Assembly: GCA_026646875.1 (NCBI GenBank)
Contig: JAPKHL010000020.1
Location: 1 to 34,460 of the forward strand
DNA: 34,460 nt
Origin: Rhodocyclaceae bacterium
GTDB lineage: Bacteria; Pseudomonadota; Gammaproteobacteria; Burkholderiales; Rhodocyclaceae
Reading direction: 5' to 3'
In this document: piece after piece, positions 1-8,828 of the stretch
How the letters are laid out: each line of letters opens with the position of its first letter
Position numbering within the stretch: the stretch's first letter is position 1
Translations under genes and position numbers: made by a program
Notes under the pieces: generated by a model
What the model was told of the DNA's origin: nothing
Seen by the model: the letters and a program-made list of their open reading frames with translations, nothing else
Database searches by the model: none

Positions 1-2
1 GG

Positions 3-536
3 TCGCCGGTCAGCACGATCACCTATGCCGCGCCGCCCGCCACGGTCGTGATTCCCGCATACCAAGCGAACGATATTGTCGTCGATATGGGCAGCATGGT
101 CATGTACCGCTATGAGATCTGTCCGCGCGGTCTGGTCGAGTACGACCTCAATGTGGTTGCGCCGGGAACTGCCTGCGACGACCCGCCGCCGCCCGGCGTG
201 CGCGTCATCGCGGCGGACGTGGTCGACATGCAGGTGCTGTACGGCGTCACGCCGGCCGAAAGCCCGGTGGTCAATCTCTGGACGCCGGCCACCGGGGGCT
301 GGAGCGATGCGACCTTGTCCAACCCGGCCAATGCCGCCGAGGTGGCGCGCATCAAGGCGATCAGGGTTGCCCTCGTGCTGCGGGGCAGCGTGCAGGAAAA
401 GGAGGATGTCTCGCCGGCGACGATCAAGCTCTGGCAGGACCTGGCCTATGACTACGCCGTGCCCGACAGGAAGTTCCGGTACCGGGTTTTCGAGACCCTG
501 ATTCCCCTCCGGAACGTGATCTGGAGCAATATGTGA
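3..536 (+). CDS. pilW: Type IV pilus minor pilin PilW, C-terminal part (5' end outside window)
   Basis: The frame is open from the window edge to the TGA at 534-536, giving the last 177 residues of a longer protein; the GTG at 48 is only an internal codon. The segment has features I associate with PilW: a hydrophobic stretch near 'VVDMQVLYGV', then 'RIKAIRVALVLRG', and an ending of the 'RYRVFETLIPLRNVIW' type. PilW is a minor pilin that helps prime type IV pilus assembly in the inner membrane. The N-terminal prepilin leader and transmembrane helix are not in the window. The stop overlaps the pilX start by one base, so translation is probably coupled. pilV and a FimT-like gene would be expected just upstream. 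The family call is fairly secure; the symbol also rests on the following pilX and pilY1. Confidence 0.85.
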   Translation, partial: SPVSTITYAAPPATVVIPAYQANDIVVDMGSMVMYRYEICPRGLVEYDLNVVAPGTACDDPPPPGVRVIAADVVDMQVLYGVTPAESPVVNLWTPATGGWSDATLSNPANAAEVARIKAIRVALVLRGSVQEKEDVSPATIKLWQDLAYDYAVPDRKFRYRVFETLIPLRNVIWSNM

Positions 537-1201
537 TGAAAGCGCTTGCCATTTTTCCGAGAACGTCCGGCCGGATTGCCCGCTTGACGGAGCAGCGGGG
601 CGTGGTTCTGCTGACGGCGCTGATCGCCCTGGTGGTGATCAGTCTGGCGGCAATGTCGCTGATCCGCACCGTCGATACCGGCACCATGATCGCCGGCAAC
701 CTGGCCTTCAAGCAGGGGGGCACGCAGTCCGCCGATACCGGGACTGAGGCCGCGACTGTCTGGATGGAGGCCACCGGCTCGACGACCCTGCAGTCGGCGG
801 TGGGGGGCGCGACCTTCTATTCGCCGACCCGCCTGCTCTGCGACTATACCGGCAAGGAAACGCCCACCACCGCTGACGATGTCAACTGGAGCGGCGGTGG
901 CGGCGGGTGCGGCAGCCTGATTCCGGCCGATGTGCCGTTGCATGGCGCACCGGCGCCCAGTCTTCCTCCGGGCTATGCCGGCAAGTACGTGGTGGTGCGC
1001 ATGTGCGACACCATGGGGGCGCCGGTGGATGCCAACTGCGAGCGTTATGTCGACCCTAACAAGTCGCCGGGCACCAGCAAGAACGTCGTCGATTACCAGG
1101 TTCCGCTGTCGCCACCTCCCCGTCCCTACTATCTCGTGACGACCCGTATCGAAGGTCCGCGCAATACGGTGAGTTACGTTCAGGCTGCTGTCGTCTTGTG
1201 A
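536..1201 (+). CDS. pilX: Type IV pilus minor pilin PilX
   Basis: This encodes a 221-residue protein with a single N-terminal hydrophobic helix at about residues 22-44, preceded by 'EQRGVVLLTAL', the arrangement of PilX N-terminal domains. No canonical prepilin glutamate at position +5 is visible, which is common for PilX. The rest is a soluble domain with several cysteines (for example near residues 103 and 123), probably disulfide-bonded in the periplasm. I chose the ATG at 536, which overlaps the pilW stop, over the GTG at 533, which adds one residue. PilX works with PilV, PilW and PilY1 as the priming tip complex of the pilus. It is followed after 10 bp by pilY1. Confidence 0.88.
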   Translation: MKALAIFPRTSGRIARLTEQRGVVLLTALIALVVISLAAMSLIRTVDTGTMIAGNLAFKQGGTQSADTGTEAATVWMEATGSTTLQSAVGGATFYSPTRLLCDYTGKETPTTADDVNWSGGGGGCGSLIPADVPLHGAPAPSLPPGYAGKYVVVRMCDTMGAPVDANCERYVDPNKSPGTSKNVVDYQVPLSPPPRPYYLVTTRIEGPRNTVSYVQAAVVL

Positions 1202-1211
1202 GAGGTCAATC

Positions 1212-4200
1212 ATGAAACCGCGTCTCATCGCCCTCGCCGTTACCCTGGCCTATTCGGCCGCCGGGTCGGTGCCCGCGCTCGCCGCCTCGGTCGGCATTGC
1301 CGACTGGCCGCTCACGTCGGGGACCGCCGTCCAGGTCAAGCCGAACCTGCTGTTCATTCTCGACGATTCCGGCAGTATGGCCTCCGAGTACCTGCCTGAT
1401 TCGGCATCTTCCTCGGGTAGCCGGTGTTACAAGAATCACCTCTACAACAAGGTGTTCTACAACCCGGACTATACCTATCCCCTGCCGGTGGATTATCTCG
1501 GCAACACCCTCCCGCCGGCGAGCTTCACCGCGGCGAAAACGGACGGCTTCAAGTCCTCGTCGGGTACGGTCAATCTGTCGACCTCGTTCAACCCCGATGG
1601 CAGCAGCGGCGAGGCGACGCAGGCGGCGTATTACTACAAGTACACCGGGTCGGCGGCCAACGACGGGAAAACCTGCTATTCCTCGACCAATTACACCAAG
1701 GTCGTCGTTCCAGCCGCGCAGCAACAGAATTTCGCCAACTGGTACAGCTACTACCGCTCCCGCCAGTTGATGATGCGCAGCGCCGTCGGTCTGGCCTTCA
1801 AGGACATCGGCGACGATTTCCGCATCGGCTTCATCACCATCTGGAACAAGTCGCCGGTTCCGATCAAGGATTTCACATCGACGCAGAAGCAGGATTTCTA
1901 CGCCAAGCTGTACGCCGCCACGAGCGGCGGCATGACGCCCCTGCGGACCGCCCTGTCCACCGCGGGACGGATTTACGCGGCCAAGGAAACCTCGCTGATG
2001 GCCGATCCGGTCCAGTATTCCTGCCAGCAGAATTTTGCCTTCCTGTCCTCGGACGGTTATTGGAACTCGACAGGCTCGAAGGATTTGTCGGGGAGCTCGG
2101 TCGGTGATCAGGACAGCGGTCTGGCCGCGCCGAAAAAAGACGCGCTGGCCAAACCGGATACGTTGGCTGACGCGGCTGCCTACTACCGAAACACCGATCT
2201 ACGCACCTCCGCGCTCGGCAACTGCACCGGCGCGCCGGTGGGCGGTTCCTCCGGCAATGTCTGCGGGGTGGCCGCGACGTGGACCGAGAAGCAGACGATG
2301 GTTACCTTCACCCTGGGCCTCGGACTGGATGGCAACCTGACCTATGCGCCCGACTACAAGTCGGGCGGATCGGCCGACTACAATGCAATCGTTGCCGGCA
2401 GCAAGAACTGGGGCGATCCGATCACCAATACCACGACGGCGCGGACCGACGACATGTGGCATGCGGCGGTCAATGGCGAGGGTACCTATTTCAGCGCCAA
2501 GACCCCTGAGGCGATTTCCTACGCGCTGGCCAGTGCTCTGACCGGAGTAGCCGCAGCGGCAGGATCTGGCGGAGCGCCGGCGATGAGCAACCTGGATCCG
2601 GTGGCCGGCGACAACCTGCTTTTCCTGGCATCCTACCGCAGCAAGCTGTGGGACGGCGATCTCTCCGCCTACGAGATCGACGTGGCCACCGGTCTTCCAT
2701 CGACGACCAAGAAATGGTCGGCCCAGGCGAAGATCGATAGCGCGGTCGTGCGCAACGTGATGATGAATTCAGGTGGAGGCCTGGTGCCTTTCTCCGCGGC
2801 CAACCTGGCCTCGGCGATCTCGGCCAAGTATTTCGACGCCGGAACGACCAATCCTGGCGGGGCACTCAACCAGTATGCGTCGATGACCGCCGCGCAGAAG
2901 GCCAACGCCACGCCTGCGAGCCTCATCAATTTCATCCTGGGATCCGATGCCAACGAGGATCAGGCGTCGGTCGCCAGCCCCGATCAGCGGCTGTACCGCG
3001 ACCGCGAACACCGCTTGGGCGATATCGTCAATTCGTCGCCGGTCTACCAGACGAAGCCGCCCTTCTCGTATCTCGATGCCGGCTACAGCGATTTCGCCAC
3101 GGCCAACGCCTCCCGCCAGAAAGTGATCTACACCGGGGCCAACGACGGCATGCTGCATGCCCTCAATGCCGAGACCGGGGACGAAATGTGGGCCTACGTG
3201 CCGACGGCGGTAATCCCCAACCTCTACAAGCTGGCCGACAAGGGTTACCCGAACAATCACAAATACTATGTCGATGGCGCGCTGACGCTCGGCGATGCCT
3301 GCTTCAGCGCGCCGACCACCGGGTGCACTGGCGGTACCTGGACGACGATGCTGGTGGGCGGTCTCGGTAAGGGGGGGCGCAGCTTCTATGCGCTGGACGT
3401 TACCAGTCCGTCCTCACCCAAGCTGCTCTGGGAAATCACCTCGGCCACACCGGGCTTCAGCAGTCTGGGCTTCTCGTATGGCAAGCCCTTGCTGGCCAAA
3501 CAGGCCGACACCGGCAAGTGGGTCGTGATCTTCGCCTCCGGTTATGACAACGTGTCGCCCGGAGATGGTGCTGGCCGGATCTATGTGGTCGACGCCAAGA
3601 CCGGCGCCAAGATTTCTGAAATTGTCGCCGACACGGCCCTCAACGATCCGTCGAAGAGCGGCATTGCCCGCCTGAGCGCATGGTCCGACGATGCCCTGCG
3701 CAACAACGCCACTCGCTATGTCTACGGTGGCGACCTCTCGGGCAACGTCTGGCGCTTCGATCTGCAGGACGGCACGTCGGCCAAGCTGGCCTCGCTGGTG
3801 GCTGGCGGCAAGCCGCAACCGATCACCACCAAGCTCGAGCTGGGCGAGGTCTGGTACAAGCGCAAGGCCTACCGCGTGATCTTCGCGGGCACCGGCAAAT
3901 ACCTGACCATGGGCGACATCACCGACAGCAACCTGCAATCGATGTACGCGATCAAGGACACGCTGACCTCGACGTGGGGCGATTTCCGCTCGGCCCCGGG
4001 TGTTGTCAAGCAGAATCTGACGGCGGTCAGCACCACCTCGCGCTCGGTTTCGGCGTCGCCGGTCGATTGGACGACGGCCGCTGGCTGGTATGTCGATTTC
4101 GACCTGACCGCCAAGGAGCGGGCCAACGTCGACCCCGTCCTGCTGTTCGGCACGCTGGTGTTCATCACCAACATCCCCGATAACGATGCCTGCAACGTTG

Positions 4201-4463
4201 GCGGCACCAGCTGGCTTTACACCCTCGATTTCGCCACGGGTGGGCTGGTCAAGGGGGCGACCGATGCGGCCTCGTTCATCGAGGGGGCCCTGTCCTTCGG
4301 TTTCTCGACCTTCCGGATCAAGCCCAGTGGAGAGACCGAAAGCGGCCTGAAGGCGGTGGTGCCCTCGGCCGGCAAGCCGCCCGGCACCGTGCGCGACATT
4401 CCTTATGACTCGACGATGACCTCGGCGCGCCGGGTGTTCTGGCGGGAGCTCGAGACCGACTGA
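1212..4463 (+). CDS. pilY1: Type IV pilus tip adhesin / assembly factor PilY1
   Basis: This 1083-residue protein has a signal peptide that ends near residues 24-25 (PALA-A). A von Willebrand A-like domain follows, with the MIDAS motif DDSGSM at 51-56 and a supporting 'GGMTPLRTAL' threonine loop near residue 240. The C-terminal half is the PilY1/PilC beta-propeller: 'LGDIVNSSPVY' near 602, 'VGGLGKGGRSFYALDV' near 715, and an Asp-rich loop 'GYDNVSPGDGAGRIY' near 775 that may bind calcium. PilY1 proteins sit at the pilus tip, promote extension against PilT and mediate adhesion and surface sensing. An AGAGG ribosome site precedes the ATG. Length is typical. A pilE-like gene often follows pilY1 in this operon type, but here a hairpin and a tRNA follow. 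Confidence 0.93.
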   Translation: MKPRLIALAVTLAYSAAGSVPALAASVGIADWPLTSGTAVQVKPNLLFILDDSGSMASEYLPDSASSSGSRCYKNHLYNKVFYNPDYTYPLPVDYLGNTLPPASFTAAKTDGFKSSSGTVNLSTSFNPDGSSGEATQAAYYYKYTGSAANDGKTCYSSTNYTKVVVPAAQQQNFANWYSYYRSRQLMMRSAVGLAFKDIGDDFRIGFITIWNKSPVPIKDFTSTQKQDFYAKLYAATSGGMTPLRTALSTAGRIYAAKETSLMADPVQYSCQQNFAFLSSDGYWNSTGSKDLSGSSVGDQDSGLAAPKKDALAKPDTLADAAAYYRNTDLRTSALGNCTGAPVGGSSGNVCGVAATWTEKQTMVTFTLGLGLDGNLTYAPDYKSGGSADYNAIVAGSKNWGDPITNTTTARTDDMWHAAVNGEGTYFSAKTPEAISYALASALTGVAAAAGSGGAPAMSNLDPVAGDNLLFLASYRSKLWDGDLSAYEIDVATGLPSTTKKWSAQAKIDSAVVRNVMMNSGGGLVPFSAANLASAISAKYFDAGTTNPGGALNQYASMTAAQKANATPASLINFILGSDANEDQASVASPDQRLYRDREHRLGDIVNSSPVYQTKPPFSYLDAGYSDFATANASRQKVIYTGANDGMLHALNAETGDEMWAYVPTAVIPNLYKLADKGYPNNHKYYVDGALTLGDACFSAPTTGCTGGTWTTMLVGGLGKGGRSFYALDVTSPSSPKLLWEITSATPGFSSLGFSYGKPLLAKQADTGKWVVIFASGYDNVSPGDGAGRIYVVDAKTGAKISEIVADTALNDPSKSGIARLSAWSDDALRNNATRYVYGGDLSGNVWRFDLQDGTSAKLASLVAGGKPQPITTKLELGEVWYKRKAYRVIFAGTGKYLTMGDITDSNLQSMYAIKDTLTSTWGDFRSAPGVVKQNLTAVSTTSRSVSASPVDWTTAAGWYVDFDLTAKERANVDPVLLFGTLVFITNIPDNDACNVGGTSWLYTLDFATGGLVKGATDAASFIEGALSFGFSTFRIKPSGETESGLKAVVPSAGKPPGTVRDIPYDSTMTSARRVFWRELETD

Positions 4464-4474
4464 CGGCGTGGATT

Positions 4475-4501
4475 GCCGGGCGGAGGACTCCTCCGCCCGG
4501 C
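4475..4501 (+). terminator. Strong GC hairpin after pilY1
   Basis: A perfect inverted repeat (GCCGGGCGGAGG, loop ACT, complementary arm; 12 bp) begins 11 bp after the pilY1 stop. There is no T-tract after it, so it may act as an mRNA 3'-end stabiliser or an imperfect terminator rather than a classical one. Confidence 0.55.
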
Positions 4502-4567
4502 ACATCGGCAAGCGGGCCTCCGATATTGCATGCCCCCGGCTTCCGTGGCATCATTCCGCCCTCGTTT

Positions 4568-4643
<76 letters not shown>

Positions 4644-4653
4644 CGCATCCAGA

Positions 4654-4681
4654 CAAGGGCCTGCAGCATTGCAGGCCCTTG
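4654..4681 (+). terminator. Rho-independent terminator after tRNA-Thr
   Basis: A perfect 12-bp stem CAAGGGCCTGCA / TGCAGGCCCTTG with a GCAT loop lies 10 bp after the tRNA, followed by the T-rich TTGCTTTCC. It would end the tRNA transcript. Confidence 0.8.
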
Positions 4682-4979
4682 TTGCTTTCCGGAGCCCCCT
4701 GCGTCACTCACGCCGCGTCAGGTAGGCATCCGCAAGCCAGAAATGTAGAATCGCCTCATGCAGCGATCTTTTCCAGCCTCTCCGGTTTTTTTCGCAATCG
4801 CTCCCGGTTCGCTCCGATGGCGTCGGTGAACCATTTTCGATGTGCTCCCGGTGTCTTCCCCGCGTTGCCGCGCTGTTCATCCCGCGCCGCGGAAGGACGC
4901 GCGGGACGTGGCGGCTCATGGCGCCACTGAACGAAAAGATCGAGAAACGGAACGAAAACGAATAGCCAGGAAAAAAACC
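4682..4979 (+). other. Leader region of trpGDC (no gene seen)
   Basis: These 298 bases between the tRNA terminator and trpG hold no convincing protein gene; the open frames have no recognisable content. What can be seen is a candidate promoter at 4723-4751, a GC-rich hairpin with 8-bp arms TCCCGCGC (4880-4887) and GCGCGGGA (4899-4906), and an A-rich stretch with the ribosome site before trpG. A transcript from that promoter would have a leader of roughly 220 nt. I see no short ORF with tandem Trp codons, so a classical Trp attenuator is not supported. Confidence 0.5.
4723..4751 (+). promoter_or_regulatory. Candidate sigma-70 promoter for trpGDC
   Basis: TAGGCA (4723-4728; 4 of 6 matches to TTGACA), a 17-bp spacer and TAGAAT (4746-4751; 5 of 6 matches to TATAAT). 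It is placed directly after the tRNA terminator and upstream of trpG. This is seen in sequence only. Confidence 0.5.
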
Positions 4980-5552
4980 ATGCTGTTGATGATCGACAAC
5001 TATGATTCCTTCACCTACAACCTTGTGCAGTATTTCGGAGAGCTCGGGCAGGAGGTGCGGGTCTTCCGCAACGACGCGATTTCGCTCGGCGAGATCGCCC
5101 GCCTGAATCCCGATTACCTGGTGATTTCCCCGGGGCCCTGCGCCCCCGCGCAGGCGGGTATTTCGCTGGCGGCGATCCGCGAGTTCGCCGGCAGGATTCC
5201 GCTGCTTGGCGTATGTCTTGGCCACCAGTCGATCGGCGAGGCTTTCGGCGGTCGCATCGTGCACGCCAAAAAGCTGATGCACGGCAAGGTGTCGCCGGTT
5301 CACCACAAGGACGTCGGAGTCTTCCGCGGATTGCCCAATCCCCTCATCTGCACGCGCTACCACTCGCTGGCGATCGAGCGCGAGACCTTGCCCGATTGCC
5401 TGGACATCACCGCATGGACCGACGACGGCGAGATCATGGGGGTCCGTCACACGTCCCTGCCGGTTGAGGGCGTGCAGTTCCATCCTGAATCCATCCTCAC
5501 CGAGCGCGGTCACGACCTGCTCGGAAATTTCCTGAAGGAGCACGCCAAATGA
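4980..5552 (+). CDS. trpG: Anthranilate synthase glutamine amidotransferase component (TrpG/PabA type)
   Basis: This 190-residue class I glutamine amidotransferase begins '[19 protein letters not shown]', a hallmark of TrpG/PabA. The catalytic triad is visible as Cys79 in 'GVCLGHQ' and His168/Glu170 in 'FHPES'; the oxyanion motif is 'SPGPCAP' at about 50-56. It supplies ammonia from glutamine to TrpE (anthranilate) and possibly to PabB (aminodeoxychorismate). I chose the ATG at 4980 because the family starts there and an AGGAAA ribosome site precedes it; an upstream in-frame extension is not family-like. The stop overlaps the trpD start in an ATGA, indicating translational coupling. trpE is not adjacent, so the large subunit must be encoded elsewhere or upstream of the window. 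Confidence 0.95.
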   Translation: MLLMIDNYDSFTYNLVQYFGELGQEVRVFRNDAISLGEIARLNPDYLVISPGPCAPAQAGISLAAIREFAGRIPLLGVCLGHQSIGEAFGGRIVHAKKLMHGKVSPVHHKDVGVFRGLPNPLICTRYHSLAIERETLPDCLDITAWTDDGEIMGVRHTSLPVEGVQFHPESILTERGHDLLGNFLKEHAK

Positions 5553-6574
5553 AGCCGCAGGACGCGCTCGCGCGGGTCATCGAACACCGCGAGATCTTTC
5601 ACGACGAGATGGTGTCGCTGATGCGCCAGATCATGGGCGGCGAGGTGTCGCCGGTACTGATCGCGGCGATCATCACCGGTCTGCGCGTGAAGAAGGAAAC
5701 GATTGGCGAAATTGCGGCTGCTGCCCAAGTGATGCGCGAACTGTCCACCAAGGTGCAGGTCAACCAGGCCGAACATCTGGTTGACACCTGCGGTACGGGC
5801 GGGGATGGCGCGCATACCTTCAATATCTCCACCACGGCCATGTTCGTCGCCGCCGCTGCCGGAGTGCGCATCGCCAAGCACGGTGGTCGTTCGGTGTCCT
5901 CGCAGTCGGGCAGCGCCGACGTGCTGGAAGCGCTCGGTGTCAATCTCGGCCTCTCACCCGAGCAAGTCGGCCAGTGCATCGACGAGGTCGGCGTCGGCTT
6001 CATGTTCGCGCCGAGCCACCACAGCGCCATGAAGCACGCCGCACCGGTGCGCCGCGAACTCGGAGTGCGCACCATCTTCAACATTCTGGGGCCGTTGACC
6101 AATCCGGCCGGCGCCGCCAATCAGGTGCTCGGCGTCTTCCATCCGGATCTCGTCGGCATCCAGGTCCGGGTCCTTCAACGTCTGGGCAGCAGGCGTGCGT
6201 TGACCGTCTTCGGACGCGAGGGGCTCGACGAAATCTCCATCTCCGGTGAAACGCTGGTCGGCGAACTGAAGGACGGGCGCATCGAGGAATACGCGATTCA
6301 TCCCGAGCAGTTCAACCTGGCGGTGCACGATCCCAAGGTGTTGCAGGTAGTCAACGTCGAAGCGTCCCGCGATGTCCTGCTGTCGGTGCTCGACAACAAA
6401 CCCGGCGCGGCGCGCGACATCGTCGCGCTCAATGCCGGCGCCAGCATCTATGTCGGCGGCCGCGTGGCGTCGCTGGCCGAAGGTGTTGACCTCGCCTTCG
6501 AGGCGATTGCCTCGGGGGCGGCGCGGCAGAAGCTGGACGATCTCGTCCGCGTGACCCGGCAGTTCGCCGCCTGA
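5549..6574 (+). CDS. trpD: Anthranilate phosphoribosyltransferase
   Basis: This 341-residue protein transfers the phosphoribosyl group of PRPP to anthranilate, the second step of tryptophan synthesis. Motifs seen are the PRPP/pyrophosphate loop 'CGTGGDG' at 81-87, '[15 protein letters not shown]' at 110-124 (magnesium and anthranilate site), and '[16 protein letters not shown]' near 172-187. Length is as expected for TrpD. It overlaps trpG by 4 bp and lies 7 bp before trpC, so the three genes form one operon. Confidence 0.96.
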   Translation: MKPQDALARVIEHREIFHDEMVSLMRQIMGGEVSPVLIAAIITGLRVKKETIGEIAAAAQVMRELSTKVQVNQAEHLVDTCGTGGDGAHTFNISTTAMFVAAAAGVRIAKHGGRSVSSQSGSADVLEALGVNLGLSPEQVGQCIDEVGVGFMFAPSHHSAMKHAAPVRRELGVRTIFNILGPLTNPAGAANQVLGVFHPDLVGIQVRVLQRLGSRRALTVFGREGLDEISISGETLVGELKDGRIEEYAIHPEQFNLAVHDPKVLQVVNVEASRDVLLSVLDNKPGAARDIVALNAGASIYVGGRVASLAEGVDLAFEAIASGAARQKLDDLVRVTRQFAA

Positions 6575-6581
6575 GCCGGCC

Positions 6582-7370
6582 ATGAGCGACATTCTCAAGC
6601 GGATCCTCGCGGTCAAGCAGGAAGAAGTGGCGGCGGCCCGTGCCCGGCAGCCGCTCGCCACCGTGCAGGCCGCCGCCGCCGCGCTGCCCGCGCCCCGGGA
6701 TTTTTCCGGCGCGCTGCGCGCACGGGTTGCCGAGGGCCGCGCCGCGGTCATCGCCGAAGTGAAGAAGGCCAGCCCCTCCAAGGGGGTGCTGCGTGCCGAT
6801 TTCGACCCTGCCGCCATCGCCGCCACGTATGAGCGGCACGGCGCCGCCTGCCTCTCGGTTCTGACCGACCGGCAGTTCTTCCAGGGGGCGCCCGAATACC
6901 TGCAGGCAGCCCGCGCTGCCTGCGCCCTGCCGGTGCTGCGCAAGGATTTCCTGGTCGACGCCTATCAGGTTCACGAAGCACGGGCGATGGGCGCCGACGC
7001 TATCCTGCTGATCGCCGCGGCCCTCGATTTGCCGACGATGCGCGAATTTGAGCGGATCGCCCACGGCTACGGCATGTCCGTGCTCGTCGAGGTGCACGAT
7101 GACGACGAACTGACCAGCGCACTACAACTCTCCACGCCCCTGATCGGCATCAACAACCGCAATCTGCGCACCTTCGAGGTCAGCCTGCAGACGACCCTCG
7201 ACCTGCTGCCGCGCATCCCGGCGGACCGTCTCGTCGTCACCGAAAGCGGCATTCTCGCGGCGGACGATGTCCGGCGCATGCGCAGCCATCGGGTGCACGC
7301 CTTTCTCGTCGGCGAAGCCTTCATGCGCGCGGAGGATCCGGGCAAGGCGCTGGCCGCGCTGTTCGACTGA
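6582..7370 (+). CDS. trpC: Indole-3-glycerol-phosphate synthase
   Basis: This 262-residue (beta/alpha)8 enzyme converts carboxyphenylamino-deoxyribulose phosphate to indoleglycerol phosphate. Catalytic elements seen are '[12 protein letters not shown]' (Glu59, Lys61, Ser65 region), 'LRKDFLVD' with Lys121, 'IGINNRNL' near 188-195 and 'VTESGI' near 216-221. It is a stand-alone TrpC with no TrpF domain fused, as is usual outside enterics. It is the last gene of the trpGDC cluster; trpF, trpB and trpA are not in the window. The start ATG follows trpD by 7 bp without a strong ribosome site, which suggests coupled translation. Confidence 0.96.
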   Translation: MSDILKRILAVKQEEVAAARARQPLATVQAAAAALPAPRDFSGALRARVAEGRAAVIAEVKKASPSKGVLRADFDPAAIAATYERHGAACLSVLTDRQFFQGAPEYLQAARAACALPVLRKDFLVDAYQVHEARAMGADAILLIAAALDLPTMREFERIAHGYGMSVLVEVHDDDELTSALQLSTPLIGINNRNLRTFEVSLQTTLDLLPRIPADRLVVTESGILAADDVRRMRSHRVHAFLVGEAFMRAEDPGKALAALFD

Positions 7371-7391
7371 GCCGGACGGCGTCGGTCGCGG

Positions 7392-7476
7392 TTGTTGCAA
7401 AAACACAACAGCTGGCCGGCATGAATGCCGGAATCCGTGCGGGATTCTTGCCCGCGTTGCGGGTGGTTTGCAACAA
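7392..7476 (+). other. Nested inverted repeats in the porin leader (candidate structured RNA)
   Basis: An outer inverted repeat TTGTTGCAAA (7392-7401) / TTTGCAACAA (7467-7476) encloses three adjacent short hairpins: CCGGCAT-GA-ATGCCGG (7416-7431), AATCC-GTGCG-GGATT (7432-7446) and CCCGC-GTT-GCGGG (7451-7463). Drawn as RNA this is a four-way junction of 85 nt. It lies between trpC and the porin start and could be a 5' leader structure, the trp terminator region, or a small RNA. The pairing is read directly from the sequence; function is unknown. Confidence 0.55.
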
Positions 7477-7561
7477 TCAGCCCAACTTCTCGTATCCGAG
7501 AGGTAAAGCTTGGCGGAGATGCCGTTTCCTCCGCCGATCTCAAACCTAGAGGAGATTCACA

Positions 7562-8614
7562 ATGCAAAAGAAACTCATCGCTCTGGCCGTCGCCGGTCTG
7601 GCCTCCAGCGCCGTTTTCGCCGCTGACAACGTCACCATCTACGGCCGCATGGACCTGGGCTACCTGAACCAGAGCGGCAACAGCGGCGGCGTGCAGAACG
7701 TCAACAGCAAGGGCTCCATCGCCAGCGGCCTGCAATCTGGCAGCCGCATCGGCTTCAAGGGCTCGGAAGATCTGGGCAACGGCCTGAAGGCCATCTTCCA
7801 GGCCGAATTCGGCACCGCCATCGACCAGACCTCGGCCACCAGCACCGCTGCCACCTGGGTTAACCGCAACTCCTACGTCGGCCTGACCGGCGGCTTCGGT
7901 ACCGTCGTCGGTGGCCGTCTGGACGGCGTCCGCTACGGCATCTTCAACAAGTACGATGCCTTCGCTGGCGGCACCGTCGGCAACTTCACGCAGATGACCG
8001 GCCAGGTCGACCGCGCTGACAACGCCATCGCCTACATCTCGCCGAACTTCAACGGCTTCACCGCCACCCTGGCCTACGCGACCAACATCGCCGGTCCGGA
8101 AAACGCAGGCAACCGCAACGACCTGCGCCTGAACACCCTGATGGTCAACTACGAAAACGGCCCGCTCAGCCTGACCGCTGACTACGAGACCGTCAAGTCG
8201 GTTGAAGAAACCGCCGCCAACGTCGACGTCAAGGTCACCACCCTGGCCGGTTCGTACAACTTCGGCGTGGTCAAGCTGTCCGCCCTGTGGGATCGTCACG
8301 AAGCCGACGTCGGCAGCGTGAACACCGTCGACTATCGCGACTGGTTCATCAGCGCCCTGGCCCCGATCGGCAACACCGGCTTCACCCTGAAGGCCACCTA
8401 CGGCAAGGTTGACGACAAGCTGGCCGCCAACGCCGACGGCACCAAGTTCGGCCTCGGTGTTGACTATGCCCTGTCCAAGCGTACCAACCTGTACGCCGAC
8501 TTCGGCAAGATCAGCAACAAGAACGGCGCCATGTACCAGGTCAGCGCTGTCGCCAACGCCAACGGCAACAACGGCGTCCGTGGCTTCGATATCGGTATCG
8601 CCCACAAGTTCTAA
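7562..8614 (+). CDS. Gram-negative trimeric outer-membrane porin
   Basis: This 350-residue protein has a clear signal peptide (MQKKL..., cleavage after Ala20 in 'SAVFA-ADN'). The mature start 'VTIYGRMDLGY' and C-terminal 'GFDIGIAHKF' ending in Phe are typical of betaproteobacterial 16-strand general-diffusion porins and the BAM recognition signal. Alternating hydrophobic/polar strands and Gly/Asn-rich loops fill the rest, including a constriction-loop-like 'RYGIFNKYDAFAGG' near 121-134. Codon choice is markedly C-ending (AAC, GGC, ACC, CTG), stronger than in neighbouring genes, as in very highly expressed genes. A strong AGAGGAGA ribosome site precedes the ATG. It is monocistronic, followed by a good terminator. 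Substrate selectivity (anion or cation) cannot be told by eye. Confidence 0.93.
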   Translation: MQKKLIALAVAGLASSAVFAADNVTIYGRMDLGYLNQSGNSGGVQNVNSKGSIASGLQSGSRIGFKGSEDLGNGLKAIFQAEFGTAIDQTSATSTAATWVNRNSYVGLTGGFGTVVGGRLDGVRYGIFNKYDAFAGGTVGNFTQMTGQVDRADNAIAYISPNFNGFTATLAYATNIAGPENAGNRNDLRLNTLMVNYENGPLSLTADYETVKSVEETAANVDVKVTTLAGSYNFGVVKLSALWDRHEADVGSVNTVDYRDWFISALAPIGNTGFTLKATYGKVDDKLAANADGTKFGLGVDYALSKRTNLYADFGKISNKNGAMYQVSAVANANGNNGVRGFDIGIAHKF

Positions 8615-8675
8615 TTGCTCGCCTTCCTTCGATCCGGCCGAGTGCCGGATTGGAAGAAGCTGACAAAGCTGAACG

Positions 8676-8702
8676 AAAACGGGAGCCTCGGCTCCCGTTT
8701 TT
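8676..8702 (+). terminator. Rho-independent terminator of the porin gene
   Basis: An 11-bp perfect stem AAAACGGGAGC / GCTCCCGTTTT with a CTCG loop, followed by further Ts, about 60 bp after the porin stop. The A-tract on the 5' side makes it potentially bidirectional, so it could also limit read-through from the opposite strand. Confidence 0.9.
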
Positions 8703-8709
8703 CATTGCT

Positions 8710-8730
8710 GGCCCGCCACGGTTGCGGGCC
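8710..8730. terminator. Second hairpin between the convergent porin and GT41 genes
   Basis: A perfect 7-bp stem GGCCCGC / GCGGGCC with a 7-nt loop lies just after the porin terminator and about 100 bp beyond the stop of the converging minus-strand gene. There is no strong T-tract, so its role as a back-up terminator is tentative. Confidence 0.4.
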
Positions 8731-8828
8731 TTCGCATTCTTGCGCCTTTCATCATTCGTTTCGTCTTCCGCCGGGCACTTGGCCACTGGCCGGTTGCCGA
8801 TTCGGGCTTACGGAGCTCCCGGCCGGGC

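Noticed and set aside
4679..4930. A short ORF as a trp leader peptide
   Set aside because: It starts inside the tRNA terminator, has only one Trp codon and no ribosome site, so it does not look like an attenuator peptide.
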